Source: Saprospiraceae bacterium (GTDB lineage Bacteria > Bacteroidota > Bacteroidia > Chitinophagales > Saprospiraceae). From it: a stretch of DNA of 64,000 nucleotides. A model generated the notes under the pieces. That model saw nothing but the letters and a program-made list of their open reading frames with translations, did not search any database and was not told the origin of the DNA. The translations under genes were made by a program, and so were the position numbers. Each line of letters starts with the position of its first letter. Positions within the stretch are counted from its first letter, which is position 1. Shown here in pieces: positions 9,012 to 17,672 of the stretch. The stretch spans positions 124,001 to 188,000 of the forward strand of contig JADJLN010000006.1 of assembly GCA_016710115.1 (NCBI GenBank), given 5' to 3'.

Positions 9012-11321
9012 ATGGGGAAGCAAATTCCAACCACCACCTCATTCCATCTGCCTGATGGTCGGGAGGTCATCCTGGAGACAGGGAAGCTGGCTGCACAGGC
9101 AGACGGTTCCGTCGTTGTCCGCTGCGGCAACACCATGATCCTCGCTACAGTCGTCTCTGCCAAAGAGGCCAAGCCAGATGCACCCTTTTTCCCTCTCTCC
9201 GTGGATTATCAGGAGAAATTCGCTGCGGCAGGCCGGATCCCCGGGAACTTCTTTCGTCGGGAGACCAAACTGAACGATTATGAGGTCCTGATCAGCCGTC
9301 TGATAGACCGTGCCATCCGCCCATTGTTCCCGGACGGGTATATGAATGAGACGCAGGTCATCCTGAGTCTGATCTCTACGGATCTGGACGCTCCTCCGGA
9401 TGCCTTTGCCGCCCTGGCTGCCTCTGCTGCACTTTGGGTTTCCGATATTCCCTGGAATGGCCCGATCAGTGAAGTACGCGTCGCCAAGATCGATGGCGCT
9501 TACCACATCAACCCGACCAAATCAGCGATGGCCAATGCGACGATGGATATTATCGTTGCCGCGACTGAGGCTGATGTCATGATGGTTGAAGGTGAAATGA
9601 AGGAATGTTCAGAACAAGAGCTGATCGATGCCATCCGGACCGGACATGATGCCATCAAGACCCAGATCGCTGCACAGCATACCCTGGCCAAGCTGGTTGG
9701 CGACAAAGCCCTCATCAAACGCACTCCTGCCGAGAATCCATCTGATGCTTCCATTGAAGCTGATGTTGCTGCGTTCGCCAGTGACCGGATTTACCAGGTA
9801 GCCAAAGGCGCGCTGGACAAGGGGACCCGGAAAGACCAATTCAAAGAGATTTACGATGCCTACAAGGCGAAGGTTAATGAAGAAAAAGGCGAAGAGTATG
9901 TCACTGAAAATGGCAAACTCATGGCGATGTACTTCGACAAACTGAAAAAGAAGGTCATCCGGCATATGGTCCTCGACGAATCTGTTCGTCTGGATGGACG
10001 CAAACTGGATGAGATTCGCCATATCTGGACAGAAGTGGATTACCTGCCAACCACCCACGGATCAGCTATTTTCACTCGTGGAGAAACCCAGTCCCTGACT
10101 TCCCTGACGCTGGGTAACAAGACAGACCAGGCGATGGTCGATACTGCCCAGGAGTTCGGATACAGTAAATTCCTGTTGCATTACAACTTCCCCGGTTTTT
10201 CCGTGGGTGAGGTAAAGCCAAACCGCGGCCCGGGTCGTCGGGAGGTAGGTCATGCCAATCTGGCTGCCCGATCGCTCAAGCAGGTCATGCCTGAAGGGTT
10301 TCCCTATACCATCCGCATCGTTTCCGATATTCTGGAATCGAACGGTTCATCTTCTATGGCTACGGTCTGTGCCGGCTCGCTGGCCCTGATGGATGGCGGT
10401 GTACCTCTTCGGAGTGCCGTTTCCGGTATTGCCATGGGTATGATCGCCGAGAATGGAAAGGTGGCCATCCTTTCCGATATCCTCGGCGACGAGGATGCCC
10501 TGGGAGATATGGACTTTAAAGTGACGGGAACTGAAAATGGCATTTGCGCCTGTCAGATGGATATCAAAATTGATGGTTTACCTTACGAGCAGCTGGAGAA
10601 AGCGCTCGAACAGGCACGTCAGGGCCGACTCCATATCCTGAAGGAGATGGCCAAGACATTGGCTGTGCCCAATGAGGATCTGAAACCGCATGCACCTCGT
10701 ATCGTCGAATTGATCATCGACAAGTCATTCATCGGCGCTGTGATCGGACCTGGTGGAAAAATTATCCAGGAAATGCAGGAGATCACCAAAACCACGATTA
10801 ACATCGAAGAAAAAGAAGGCAAGGGCTACGTTCAGATCTCGTCCAGCAACAAAGCTGATATCGAAAACGCGGTCAACCGGATCAAGATGATCACCCATGT
10901 TCCTGATGTCGGTGATGTCTATGATGCCACGGTGGTCTCTATTCAGCCATACGGTTGCTTTGTCGAATTCCAGGGAAAGAGCGGATTGTTGCACATTTCC
11001 GAGATCACGTGGGAGCGCCTGGAACGCGTAGAGGATGCCTTGAATGAGGGCGATTCAGTTCAGGTCAAGCTGATCGAAATTGATGAGCGTACCGGAAAAT
11101 TCCGACTGAGCCGAAAAGTACTACTTCCTCGTCCGGAAGGCATGCCTGAGGACGATCGCCCACCTCGCCGGGAAGGTGGTGGTGGAGATCGCGGAGGAGA
11201 TCGAGGTGGAGATCGTGGTGGTTACCGTGGCGGTGGAGATCGTGGTGGAGATCGTGGTGGAAATCGCGGCGGCGGTGGAAATCGCGGCGGCGGTGGCGGT
11301 GGATTCCGCGGCGGTCGATAA
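9012..11321 (+). CDS. pnp: Polyribonucleotide nucleotidyltransferase (PNPase) with RGG-type tail
   Basis: A 769-residue PNPase degrades RNA 3' to 5' by phosphorolysis. Order of domains: RNase PH 1 (about 10-145, GRIPGNFFRRE, DRAIRPLFPDGY), linker helical domain, RNase PH 2 (about 330-465, TRGETQSL, FSVGEVKPNRGPGRREVGH), KH (about 565-625, IGAVIGPGGKIIQEMQ) and S1 (about 635-700, GDVYDATVVSIQPYGCFVEF). After the S1 domain a tail of about 60 residues consists almost only of G, R, D, N in RGG/DRGG repeats. Such low-complexity RGG tails bind RNA and can promote condensation (known of RGG motifs in general; role here is inference). No frameshift disturbs the gene. It ends at its own terminator. 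Confidence 0.97.
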   Translation: MGKQIPTTTSFHLPDGREVILETGKLAAQADGSVVVRCGNTMILATVVSAKEAKPDAPFFPLSVDYQEKFAAAGRIPGNFFRRETKLNDYEVLISRLIDRAIRPLFPDGYMNETQVILSLISTDLDAPPDAFAALAASAALWVSDIPWNGPISEVRVAKIDGAYHINPTKSAMANATMDIIVAATEADVMMVEGEMKECSEQELIDAIRTGHDAIKTQIAAQHTLAKLVGDKALIKRTPAENPSDASIEADVAAFASDRIYQVAKGALDKGTRKDQFKEIYDAYKAKVNEEKGEEYVTENGKLMAMYFDKLKKKVIRHMVLDESVRLDGRKLDEIRHIWTEVDYLPTTHGSAIFTRGETQSLTSLTLGNKTDQAMVDTAQEFGYSKFLLHYNFPGFSVGEVKPNRGPGRREVGHANLAARSLKQVMPEGFPYTIRIVSDILESNGSSSMATVCAGSLALMDGGVPLRSAVSGIAMGMIAENGKVAILSDILGDEDALGDMDFKVTGTENGICACQMDIKIDGLPYEQLEKALEQARQGRLHILKEMAKTLAVPNEDLKPHAPRIVELIIDKSFIGAVIGPGGKIIQEMQEITKTTINIEEKEGKGYVQISSSNKADIENAVNRIKMITHVPDVGDVYDATVVSIQPYGCFVEFQGKSGLLHISEITWERLERVEDALNEGDSVQVKLIEIDERTGKFRLSRKVLLPRPEGMPEDDRPPRREGGGGDRGGDRGGDRGGYRGGGDRGGDRGGNRGGGGNRGGGGGGFRGGR
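11176..11318 (+). repeat. Short tandem repeats encoding the RGG tail of PNPase
   Basis: The 3' end of pnp is made of imperfect tandem copies of GGAGATCGTGGTGGA-like 12-15 base units, coding DRGG/NRGG, then GGCGGCGGTGGAAATC-like units. The tract is strongly purine-biased on the plus strand and is a likely site of length variation between strains. Confidence 0.8.
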
Positions 11322-11349
11322 CCATCCACCTTTTCGACATATTTACAGA

Positions 11350-11384
11350 GAAGCCATCCGCCTGCCAGCGGGTGGCTTCTTTTA
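11350..11384 (+). terminator. Intrinsic terminator of pnp
   Basis: GAAGCCA-TCCGC / GCGGG-TGGCTTC with loop CTGCCA is followed by TTTTAT. It lies 28 bases after the pnp stop codon. Confidence 0.85.
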
Positions 11385-11412
11385 TTTTGCCAATATCCCC
11401 TATCTTGACCTC

Positions 11413-12075
11413 ATGCGATACGGGCAATTCCTCCTGGCTGCCTTCTTGTTCACTTCCTGTGTTGGCCAACGTCATATTCATCCACTGATCAAGGATGAAA
11501 CCGCCATCGGTTTGCAAGCTGGGGGACCTTTGATCAAGTCCTCCGACAGGACTTTTCCAATCCCGTTTTCCGCATTGTATGTGACTCATGGTCTCGACAA
11601 TGGGTGGATGGCAGACATCGGTCTGCATACGACGGCCCTCTTGTATAAAACGATCTATCTGGACCCCGGGGGCCAAAAAACCTGGATATTCCCGCAAGGA
11701 ATCCGGCCAGGGTTGAACACCGGAATCCGATTGAATACCATGACTGATCTATCCGTCAACCGGTGGCGGTTCTACCCACAGGCTGACCTTCATCTCTGGT
11801 GGAGTGCCCGGCAATCCCGTCGTGTCGGCTATGTGGGCATGACCCACTGGTTCGATCCGCATACCGATCCGACCCAACATCAGAGCACGTACCAATTCTG
11901 GCGTCCAGCATTCTATCTGGGATATCAGATCAGAAAGACAGACTGGGATTTCAGTCTGGAATCAAAATGGCTGGCTCCCGGAAATGACAATCGAATGAAT
12001 GCCTTAGAGTATACGGCCTCCGGTGATGCCGGTGCGCTCGGTTTTTACCTGACCATCCAATACCGGTTTTTCTAA
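11413..12075 (+). CDS. Hypothetical lipoprotein, beta-rich
   Basis: A 220-residue protein is read from ATG 11413; the longer upstream open frame is an out-of-frame reading of the pnp tail. The N-terminus MRYGQFLLAAFLFTSC is a lipoprotein signal with the modified cysteine at residue 16. The rest has alternating hydrophobic and aromatic strands (YVTHGLDNGWMADIGLHTTA, FYPQADLHLWW, PAFYLGYQI) and ends in LGFYLTIQYRFF. A C-terminal Phe after alternating residues is typical of outer-membrane beta-barrel strands, so it may be a small barrel or beta-sandwich envelope protein (inference). I do not recognise a family. Its stop codon overlaps the ATG of the following hydrolase gene (TAATG), so the two are translationally coupled. 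Confidence 0.7.
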   Translation: MRYGQFLLAAFLFTSCVGQRHIHPLIKDETAIGLQAGGPLIKSSDRTFPIPFSALYVTHGLDNGWMADIGLHTTALLYKTIYLDPGGQKTWIFPQGIRPGLNTGIRLNTMTDLSVNRWRFYPQADLHLWWSARQSRRVGYVGMTHWFDPHTDPTQHQSTYQFWRPAFYLGYQIRKTDWDFSLESKWLAPGNDNRMNALEYTASGDAGALGFYLTIQYRFF

Positions 12076-12962
12076 TGCGCCGCCGAACCCTGATCGCCAT
12101 AACTGGACTCGTCTTCTGCTCAGGATGTCTGCGGCTGGATGACTTTCTGTTTGATCCACAGCGAATTGACGCCTACTATTTAAACGGGTATGAAGGAGAA
12201 GTGGATTTTGAACTTCCCCCCTCCTACCATCTGCCCGACAGCATGATCCACTGGGTTCCACTGATCAGTGATGCACAGGGAAAGCCGGTCACAATCCAGA
12301 GTCTTTACGTCGGTGATATGCACTCGATCACCACAGATACGATCATTTTATACTGTCATGGTCATCGTGATCATCTGGATCATTACTGGCCGCGGATCCA
12401 GTTGTTGGCCAATAGCCGGCAGGGCAGCCGGTATGGGGTCATGGCCTTCGATTATCAGGGTTACGGGCTGTCGGAAGGCCAGCCCGGGCAGGCTGCAATC
12501 ATTCGGGATGCGGTTGCCGCATTAGCCTGGCTGGAGGCACAGGGCGTGGACCATGATCGGATCATTGTTTACGGTTTCTCAATGGGATCAATTCCCGCTG
12601 TAGAAATCGCAGGTTCGATACCATTGTCGGGACGGGGAGGTCTGATACTGGAAGCTCCCCTGTCTTCCAGCGAAACGATGATCCAGGAGGCCAGTACATT
12701 GAGCTTGCCGGCCAGCTTTCTGACCGATCTGGATTTCGACAATGTTGCCGGAATGTCCAGGATCAGCCAACCGATGCTGTGGTTACACGGTGAGACCGAC
12801 CTGACTGCATCCATTCGAACGCACGGAGAACCCGTGTTTCAAGCCTATCAGGGAATTCGAGCCAAAGCCGTCCGAATACCCGGTGGCGGACACACCGATC
12901 TGCCCGTTGTGATGGGTTTCGATGCCTATCTGGATGCCGTGCATCGTGTGTTAGCCCCCTGA
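12075..12962 (+). CDS. Alpha/beta hydrolase lipoprotein
   Basis: A 295-residue serine hydrolase. The signal MRRRTLIAITGLVFCSGC places a lipid-modified cysteine at residue 18. The fold elements are clear: the oxyanion loop YCHGH (about 93-97), the strand MAFDYQGYGLSEG, the nucleophile elbow GFSMGS with Ser169, the acid in LHGETD (Asp242) and the catalytic His273 in GGGHTD. Members of this BEM46/YqiA-like group act on esters or acyl groups; the substrate cannot be told from sequence. The start overlaps the stop codon of the preceding lipoprotein gene by one base, so the two probably form a two-gene envelope operon. Confidence 0.85.
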   Translation: MRRRTLIAITGLVFCSGCLRLDDFLFDPQRIDAYYLNGYEGEVDFELPPSYHLPDSMIHWVPLISDAQGKPVTIQSLYVGDMHSITTDTIILYCHGHRDHLDHYWPRIQLLANSRQGSRYGVMAFDYQGYGLSEGQPGQAAIIRDAVAALAWLEAQGVDHDRIIVYGFSMGSIPAVEIAGSIPLSGRGGLILEAPLSSSETMIQEASTLSLPASFLTDLDFDNVAGMSRISQPMLWLHGETDLTASIRTHGEPVFQAYQGIRAKAVRIPGGGHTDLPVVMGFDAYLDAVHRVLAP

Positions 12963-13115
12963 ACACATCTGTTCAGTTCCACATGTATATGTGTACAGTT
13001 CATGTCAATAATTTACATGGGACGCATTCGCAATGTGTAATATACTGCATTATAAAGCATTGCAATTATGCACTCTAACACATTTTATTTTTATTAAACT
13101 TTTTTACAAATCACA
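12963..13115. other. AT-rich intergenic stretch with a short dyad
   Basis: No gene is seen here. CACATGTATATGTG (about 12991-13004) is a near-perfect palindrome beside two copies of a TGTTCAGTTC / TACAGTTCATG-like word. The rest is AT-rich and leads into the promoter at 13116. The dyad could be an operator (weak inference). Confidence 0.35.
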
Positions 13116-13146
13116 TTTGATTTAATATTAGAAAGTGATATATTTG
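13116..13146 (+). promoter_or_regulatory. Bacteroidota-type promoter of the small membrane protein gene
   Basis: TTTG (13116-13119), 19-base spacer, TATATTTG (13139-13146): an exact match to TTTG-N19-TAnnTTTG. The predicted transcription start is near 13153, which argues against a protein start at 13152 and for the ATG at 13221. Confidence 0.85.
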
Positions 13147-13220
13147 TACTGTTGTCCCGAATCATAACGGCTTTAGTGATCCGGCAACAGATTGTAATCC
13201 CTTTTTCCGAACCAAATCCC

Positions 13221-13382
13221 ATGAACATGGTTCATCTTGACATTTATCCAAAGCCGTCACCCCAGGAGGTGCAAAAGATCCTGGCCGATCTGGAGTCCAC
13301 ACAGGACCAAAAGATCAAAGATCAGATTGCCGTGGTATGTATCATGTGCATCGGTCTTTTCGGCCTCTTGATCTCCTTGTAA
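13221..13382 (+). CDS. Small single-span membrane protein, unknown function
   Basis: A 53-residue protein begins MNMVHLDIYPKPSPQEVQKI. The N-terminal part is polar and predicted helical (QEVQKILADLESTQDQKIKDQ); the last 18 residues, AVVCIMCIGLFGLLISL, form one membrane helix, so it is a tail-anchored-like protein. The start at 13221 was chosen because the promoter at 13116-13146 places the transcript start at about 13153. The gene is flanked by an exact promoter and a strong terminator, so it is a monocistronic, expressed unit. I do not recognise a family. Confidence 0.7.
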   Translation: MNMVHLDIYPKPSPQEVQKILADLESTQDQKIKDQIAVVCIMCIGLFGLLISL

Positions 13383-13414
13383 TTCGTGGAGTGAACGGTA
13401 TTAAACACCAATCT

Positions 13415-13456
13415 GACTAAGCCTGCCTCGTCCGTCTGGCGGGCTTAGTCCTTTTT
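13415..13456 (+). terminator. Strong intrinsic terminator
   Basis: GACTAAGCCTGCC / GGCGGGCTTAGTC form a long stem with loop TCGTCCGTCT, followed by CTTTTT. It closes the small membrane protein transcript. Confidence 0.9.
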
Positions 13457-13485
13457 CAACCTCCTTTTTCCCGTATTTTGTCGCC

Positions 13486-14585
13486 ATGCTGAACAGCTGG
13501 TCGAGACAAGTATGTACAGAACTTCTTCGGGATGCACCCTATCTGGCTGATCTTTTTGCCCGGATACCTGTTGTTATTCATCCCAATGTCGCAGATTGTA
13601 TTCTATCCCTGAAGGAAGGCCATCCCCAGTTTCTGATCTCTTCCCACTTTCAGTTCTCTCCGGCAACTACGGCCCGGGTATATCATCATCTTCTCCACCT
13701 GCTCTTCCAACACGATCGGTTCGATCGCACACATGATGGTGATCAGGCGATCCATCTCGCCATGGACACCGTCGTCAACCAGGAAATCCCTTCACGATGG
13801 CAACCATTTCTTCCAACTTGCCGATTGCCTGACCAGTTCCCGTCAACACCCAATCTCTATCAGGCCTGGAGGTGGTGGACTGCTCATCCGGACAAGATCC
13901 AGCCCTGTCATCTACTGGCCATCGAAGAACACCACTACTGGGGTTATCAGCCTTCGTCCAATTCCCCTCTTCCGCCACCTATCCAATCAACCTGGCCATT
14001 ACCTGCCCGTTGGAAGCAGATTCAGGATGAAGACCGGGCACTCCAGGAAGGTCTCACCTGGCAAAACCGGTTGCTCCAGCATAACAGTAAAACAACGGCA
14101 ACCCACCTGACATGGACTACCCGAAAAGCATCCCGCCGATATGGAACCCAACCCGGGATACGCATTCGATCACGGGGGATCTCGCCATTATTCTGGACAC
14201 CAGCGGATCCATGACCGATATGGACATCCACGCGTTCTTTTCATTCCTTCCGCAAATGCAGCAGTTCTATCGCCATATCCGAATCATTGAGTCGGATCAT
14301 ATCGTGCGCAAGGTATACTCATACTCCGGTCAGAAGCCGGACAGTATTTCAGGAAGAAGCGATACATCCTTTCAACCTGCTCTGGATTTTGTTGTCAGAA
14401 ACGAACATCCGGACGTGATCTGGTATGTTACAGATGGAAATGCAATACCACCACGATATTCTGCGTCAATACCCCTATATTGGGTGCTGTGTGGTGATCG
14501 GGCGGATGAAGCACATTTGTCCCGGTTGCCGCGAATCAGGATCCTGATGACCCATCTTCCAACGTCGGACATTCAACTGGTATAA
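13486..14585 (+). CDS. VWA-like / putative metallopeptidase-domain protein (DUF2201 type), one frameshift
   Basis: The N-terminal part (13486 to about 14150) resembles the DUF2201 metallopeptidase-like domain: VYHHLLHLLFQHDRF followed by HLAMDTVVNQEI, the pattern of a His-rich helix and a D-x-x-VN motif. The C-terminal part (about 14112-14585, another frame) is the VWA-like domain, with GDLAIILDTSGSM (a MIDAS DxSGS motif) and VIWYVTDGNA. In this family both domains are on one polypeptide of about 370-400 residues, often encoded beside a MoxR-type AAA+ ATPase, which is not seen here. The frame change 1 to 3 at about 14105-14165 fits loss of one base, as in neighbouring genes, so I give it as a single gene. 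The function of the family is unknown; the ATPase plus VWA pairs are thought to be chaperone-like. Confidence 0.75.
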
Positions 14586-14600
14586 ACGAATATCGTCCCT

Positions 14601-14813
14601 ATGCAATTTCGCAATCTGATGGAACGGACTGCTTTTGGTGTGTGCTCTTACGTAGGCGGCAAGATTAGCATCGCTGCCAGCCGGGTCAGAATTTATTTTA
14701 TCTACCTGTCCTTTGTCACTCTGGGCTCCTCGGTCATTCTTTATCTGTTCGCCTGGTTCTGGATGAACATTCGCCAGTATTTGCGGAGAGGGTCATCTGT
14801 TCAGTGGGATTGA
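14601..14813 (+). CDS. PspC-domain membrane protein
   Basis: A 70-residue protein whose central part, FGVCSYVGGKISIAASRVR followed by IYFIYLSFVTLGSSVILYLF, follows the PspC pattern (GVCGGLAxYxxxxxxxVR followed by one membrane span). Stand-alone PspC-domain proteins are common in Bacteroidota. PspC relates to phage-shock/envelope stress responses in Enterobacteria; the role here is not known. It follows the VWA-like gene by 15 bases and its stop codon abuts that of the convergent DUF4159 gene (shared TGATCA). Confidence 0.75.
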   Translation: MQFRNLMERTAFGVCSYVGGKISIAASRVRIYFIYLSFVTLGSSVILYLFAWFWMNIRQYLRRGSSVQWD

Positions 14814-15479
14814 TCACTGTGTGAAGGCATATTTGACCAGATTGGCACCCATATCGAGGGCTTTTTTTCGAATTTCCGGGGGATCATTGTGTACGTCCTG
14901 GTCTTCCCACCCGTCACCCAGATCACACTCGTAGGAGTAGAATACAACGAGACGTCCTTCATGGAAGAGGCCAAATCCCTGTGGGGGTTTGTCATCATGC
15001 TTGTGAATCTTGGGCAGTCCGTTTTTAAACACGGCGAATTGGGAATAGACCGGATGATTGAAGGGTAATTCGATCAGCTGCTGATCGGGAAATACCTGTT
15101 TCATAGCAGATCGGACATAAGGATCCATGCCAAAATTATCATCGATGTGGAGGAAGCCGCCAGCTAACAGATAGTTGCGGAGATTATCTGCTTCCTGACG
15201 GGAAAAAACCACATTTCCATGCCCGGTCATATGGACAAAAGGGTAGTTGAACAACTCGGCACTGCCGACATCGACTGTGGCAAAGTCCGGATCCAGGCGG
15301 GTGCCCAGATTCTGGTTACAATACTGGCTCAAATTCGAAAGGGATGTCGGGTTGGCATACCAGTCCCCGCCGCCGCCATATTTCAGCAGGGCCAGCTTCA
15401 AATCAGAAGGTGGCTGGCTGGCTTGCAGGGGCAGGAAAATACCCGAAAAGAGCAGGAAAAGGAATGATCTAACGAACAT
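14814..15479 (-). CDS. DUF4159 domain protein, secreted
   Basis: A 221-residue protein from the ATG at 15479 (MFVRSFLFLLFSGIFLPL, a signal peptide). A longer frame exists up to 15500, but the signal peptide is better placed from 15479, and that start overlaps the rsmE stop by 11 bases. The mature part opens with LALLKYGGGGDWYANPTSL, the defining motif of DUF4159, and continues with FVHMTGHGNVVFS and LRNYLLAGGFLHIDDNFG, a glutamine-amidotransferase-like (Rossmann) core in which a flexible-loop GHG is followed by GG-x-LHIDD. The biochemical role is unknown; in Bacteroidota the family often lies near MoxR/VWA genes, and a VWA-like gene is indeed two genes away. Confidence 0.85.
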   Translation of the reverse strand: MFVRSFLFLLFSGIFLPLQASQPPSDLKLALLKYGGGGDWYANPTSLSNLSQYCNQNLGTRLDPDFATVDVGSAELFNYPFVHMTGHGNVVFSRQEADNLRNYLLAGGFLHIDDNFGMDPYVRSAMKQVFPDQQLIELPFNHPVYSQFAVFKNGLPKIHKHDDKPPQGFGLFHEGRLVVFYSYECDLGDGWEDQDVHNDPPEIRKKALDMGANLVKYAFTQ

Positions 15480-16182
15480 TGAGAGTATGAATTTGAACAC
15501 AGGCTACAACGCCTGCAGTTTCGGTTCGCAATCTGTTGTCATTCAGAAGAACGGGGTGAAACCCGTGTTCTTCTGCTATACGCACCTCCTCAGGGGTGAA
15601 ATCTCCCTCCGGACCGATGGCGATGACAACGGACTGACCAGGTTGATAAACGGAAGACAGGTGGGGCAAGTTGCCCCAATCACAGGTCGGAATAAATTTT
15701 TCCCAATCCGAACCGGGCACCGATTGACCCAATTGCTGGATCGACACGTCCTCCGGGTCCAGAACAGGCAGCCGAAACTGCCCGGATTGCTTCATGGCTG
15801 CGAGGAGTATTCGCTGCAACCGATCAAAACGCCAACGCGTTCGTTCAGTACGCTGAGTTGACAGAATAGATATCCGATCAACGCCGATTTCGGTTACTTT
15901 TTCCAGAAACCATTCCAGCCGGGCTGCCTGTTTCGGTGGTGCCAGTGCGATATGTACGCCATACGGACGCCCGGGGCCTTCTTCCATCCGATTGATCAGC
16001 GTGAGTACGGCCCCTTGTTTGTGGGCTACACTGATCTCAGCGAGCCAACCCTGCCCCAGACCATTGGTAACCATGACCTGGTCTCCCTTCTTTTTTCGCA
16101 AGACCTGCAGGAGATGGGCCGATTCCTCCTGATCGAGAGTAGCCGTATTGCCTTCAATCCGGTTCGAATAAGTAAGGGTCAT
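15469..16182 (-). CDS. rsmE: 16S rRNA (uracil(1498)-N(3))-methyltransferase RsmE
   Basis: The enzyme methylates U1498 of 16S rRNA. The SPOUT-fold signature near the C-terminus is clear: VIAIGPEGDFTPEEV, then LLNDNRLRTETAGVVA (trefoil-knot SAM site). The N-terminal PUA-like part reads HLLQVLRKKKGDQV. I chose ATG 16182 (MTLTYSNRIEGNTATL), which matches the usual start of the family, over the longer frame at 16227; the product is 237 residues, near the usual 240. The downstream gene starts inside the last codons of rsmE (11-base overlap), so rsmE and the DUF4159 gene are one unit. Confidence 0.95.
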   Translation of the reverse strand: MTLTYSNRIEGNTATLDQEESAHLLQVLRKKKGDQVMVTNGLGQGWLAEISVAHKQGAVLTLINRMEEGPGRPYGVHIALAPPKQAARLEWFLEKVTEIGVDRISILSTQRTERTRWRFDRLQRILLAAMKQSGQFRLPVLDPEDVSIQQLGQSVPGSDWEKFIPTCDWGNLPHLSSVYQPGQSVVIAIGPEGDFTPEEVRIAEEHGFHPVLLNDNRLRTETAGVVACVQIHTLNVR

Positions 16183-16273
16183 CTGGCAGCTTTGCGACAA
16201 TGTACGGGTTCCGGAAAACTTTTCCATCCACTCATCGTTCGGTGAGAGGCCAACAGAGAACGGGGGGAATCCC

Positions 16274-16281
16274 TACCTTTG
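16274..16281 (+). promoter_or_regulatory. Probable -7 element of the rseP promoter
   Basis: TACCTTTG matches TAnnTTTG exactly and lies about 50 bases before the rseP coding region, a normal leader length. The -33 region is not a clear TTTG. Confidence 0.5.
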
Positions 16282-16333
16282 CGCCCTGCCTCAAATGTGA
16301 TCCAGATCAACTAGTGGATTACCATACATGTAA

Positions 16334-17665
16334 ATAGCGATCAAAATACTTCAGCTCATCACCAGTCTCTCCCTGCTCATCGTATTGCATGAGATGGGCT
16401 ACTTTCTTCCTGCCCGCTGGTTCCGCACCCGGGTGGAAAAGTTCTATCTCTTTTTTGACCCCTATTTCTCCCTGCTCAAGAAGAAGATCGGCGAAACAGA
16501 ATACGGGATCGGTTGGATCCCTCTGGGTGGATATGTCAAGATCTCAGGCATGATCGATGAGGGCATGGACAAAGAGCAAATGGCAGGTCCACCGCAGCCC
16601 TGGGAGTTCCGGTCCAAGCCAGCCTGGCAGCGGTTGATCATCATGCTGGGTGGCGTAACCGTGAATTTCCTACTCGGGTTTTTCATCTTCGGGATGATGT
16701 TTTTTGCCTGGGGTCGTGAGTATCTTCCTGCCGACAATGTCAAGTACGGGATCGCCGTTGATTCCCTTGGTTCAACCCTGGGACTGCAGGATGGGGATCG
16801 TATCCTTCGTGTTGGTGATTTCCAGATGACGGAGTTTTCTGATCGCACAGTAGTCAAAGAAATCCTGATCCACAATGCGCCGACAATCACAGTAATCAGG
16901 GATGGCCAGGAAGTGAATCTCCCGGTACCTGATGGCACTGCGGCCAAATTGGCAAACAGCAGCAACAAGAACAAGCCTCTGTTCACGATTCGCATTCCGT
17001 TCATTGCAGATACCGTCGTTACGGACTCTCCCGCAGCCAAAGGAGGTATGCTGGCCGATGATCAGATCATCTCCGTGAATGGTCAATCCACACCGTATTA
17101 CCATGAATTCAAACGAGCCATAGCCAACCAGCGAAATGCCGAGGTGCAGATCGGCGTATTGCGGGGAGGCGATACCCTGGCATTGGCGATGACCACGAAT
17201 GATGAAGCCATGATCGGTGTTGGTCCTTATTTCTACGACCATTATTTCCAGTTTGAAACACAGGAGTATACCCTGCTTCAGGCCTTGCCCGCAGGTGTTG
17301 TCCGGGGATGGGATTTCCTGGCTTCGCAGATCAAAGCCTTCGGTCAGATGTTCCGGGGCAAGATCAATGCATCCGACAGCCTGGGTGGTTTCATCACCAT
17401 CTATGACATGTTTCCTGCAGCCTGGGACTGGCATGACTTCTGGAATATGACAGCCATTCTCTCCCTGATCCTGGCCTTTATGAATCTCCTGCCCATCCCG
17501 GCTCTGGATGGAGGGCACGTCATTTTCCTGTTATGGGAAGTCGTTACGGGCAGGAAAGTCAGCGACAAGGTGATGGAATATGCGACCATGGCCGGCTTTA
17601 TCATTGTGATCGGCCTGGTTCTGTATGCAAATGGACTGGATATCTTCCGCCTGTTCAACAAGTAG
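16334..17665 (+). CDS. rseP: RseP-type site-2 metalloprotease (start and active site altered)
   Basis: A site-2 protease cleaves membrane-embedded substrates such as anti-sigma factors. After the first membrane helix come GWIPLGGYVKISGM, AWQRLIIMLGGVTVNF (second span), one or two PDZ-like regions (about residues 130-300) and the second catalytic motif MNLLPIPALDGGH. Two things are odd. The zinc motif reads LHEMGYF, that is HExxY, where the family has HExxH (CAC changed to TAC at 16400-16402). The only well-placed ATG, at 16328, is followed at once by TAA; the frame then runs on in family-like sequence (IAIKILQLITSLSLLIV). I list the frame from the codon after that stop. Both oddities are explained by one C-to-T change each (CAA to TAA, CAC to TAC). 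Either the reads carry errors, or this copy is inactive. Confidence 0.88.
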   Translation: MAIKILQLITSLSLLIVLHEMGYFLPARWFRTRVEKFYLFFDPYFSLLKKKIGETEYGIGWIPLGGYVKISGMIDEGMDKEQMAGPPQPWEFRSKPAWQRLIIMLGGVTVNFLLGFFIFGMMFFAWGREYLPADNVKYGIAVDSLGSTLGLQDGDRILRVGDFQMTEFSDRTVVKEILIHNAPTITVIRDGQEVNLPVPDGTAAKLANSSNKNKPLFTIRIPFIADTVVTDSPAAKGGMLADDQIISVNGQSTPYYHEFKRAIANQRNAEVQIGVLRGGDTLALAMTTNDEAMIGVGPYFYDHYFQFETQEYTLLQALPAGVVRGWDFLASQIKAFGQMFRGKINASDSLGGFITIYDMFPAAWDWHDFWNMTAILSLILAFMNLLPIPALDGGHVIFLLWEVVTGRKVSDKVMEYATMAGFIIVIGLVLYANGLDIFRLFNK

Positions 17666-17672
17666 CCGGCTG

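Noticed and set aside
11176..11412. N-terminal extension of the lipoprotein gene into the pnp tail
   Set aside because: The Val/Glu/Ala-rich stretch is an out-of-frame reading of the RGG-coding repeats; the lipoprotein signal begins at 11413.
13221..13382. Start of the small membrane protein at 13152
   Set aside because: The exact promoter at 13116-13146 predicts transcription to begin at about 13153, so that start codon would not be on the transcript.
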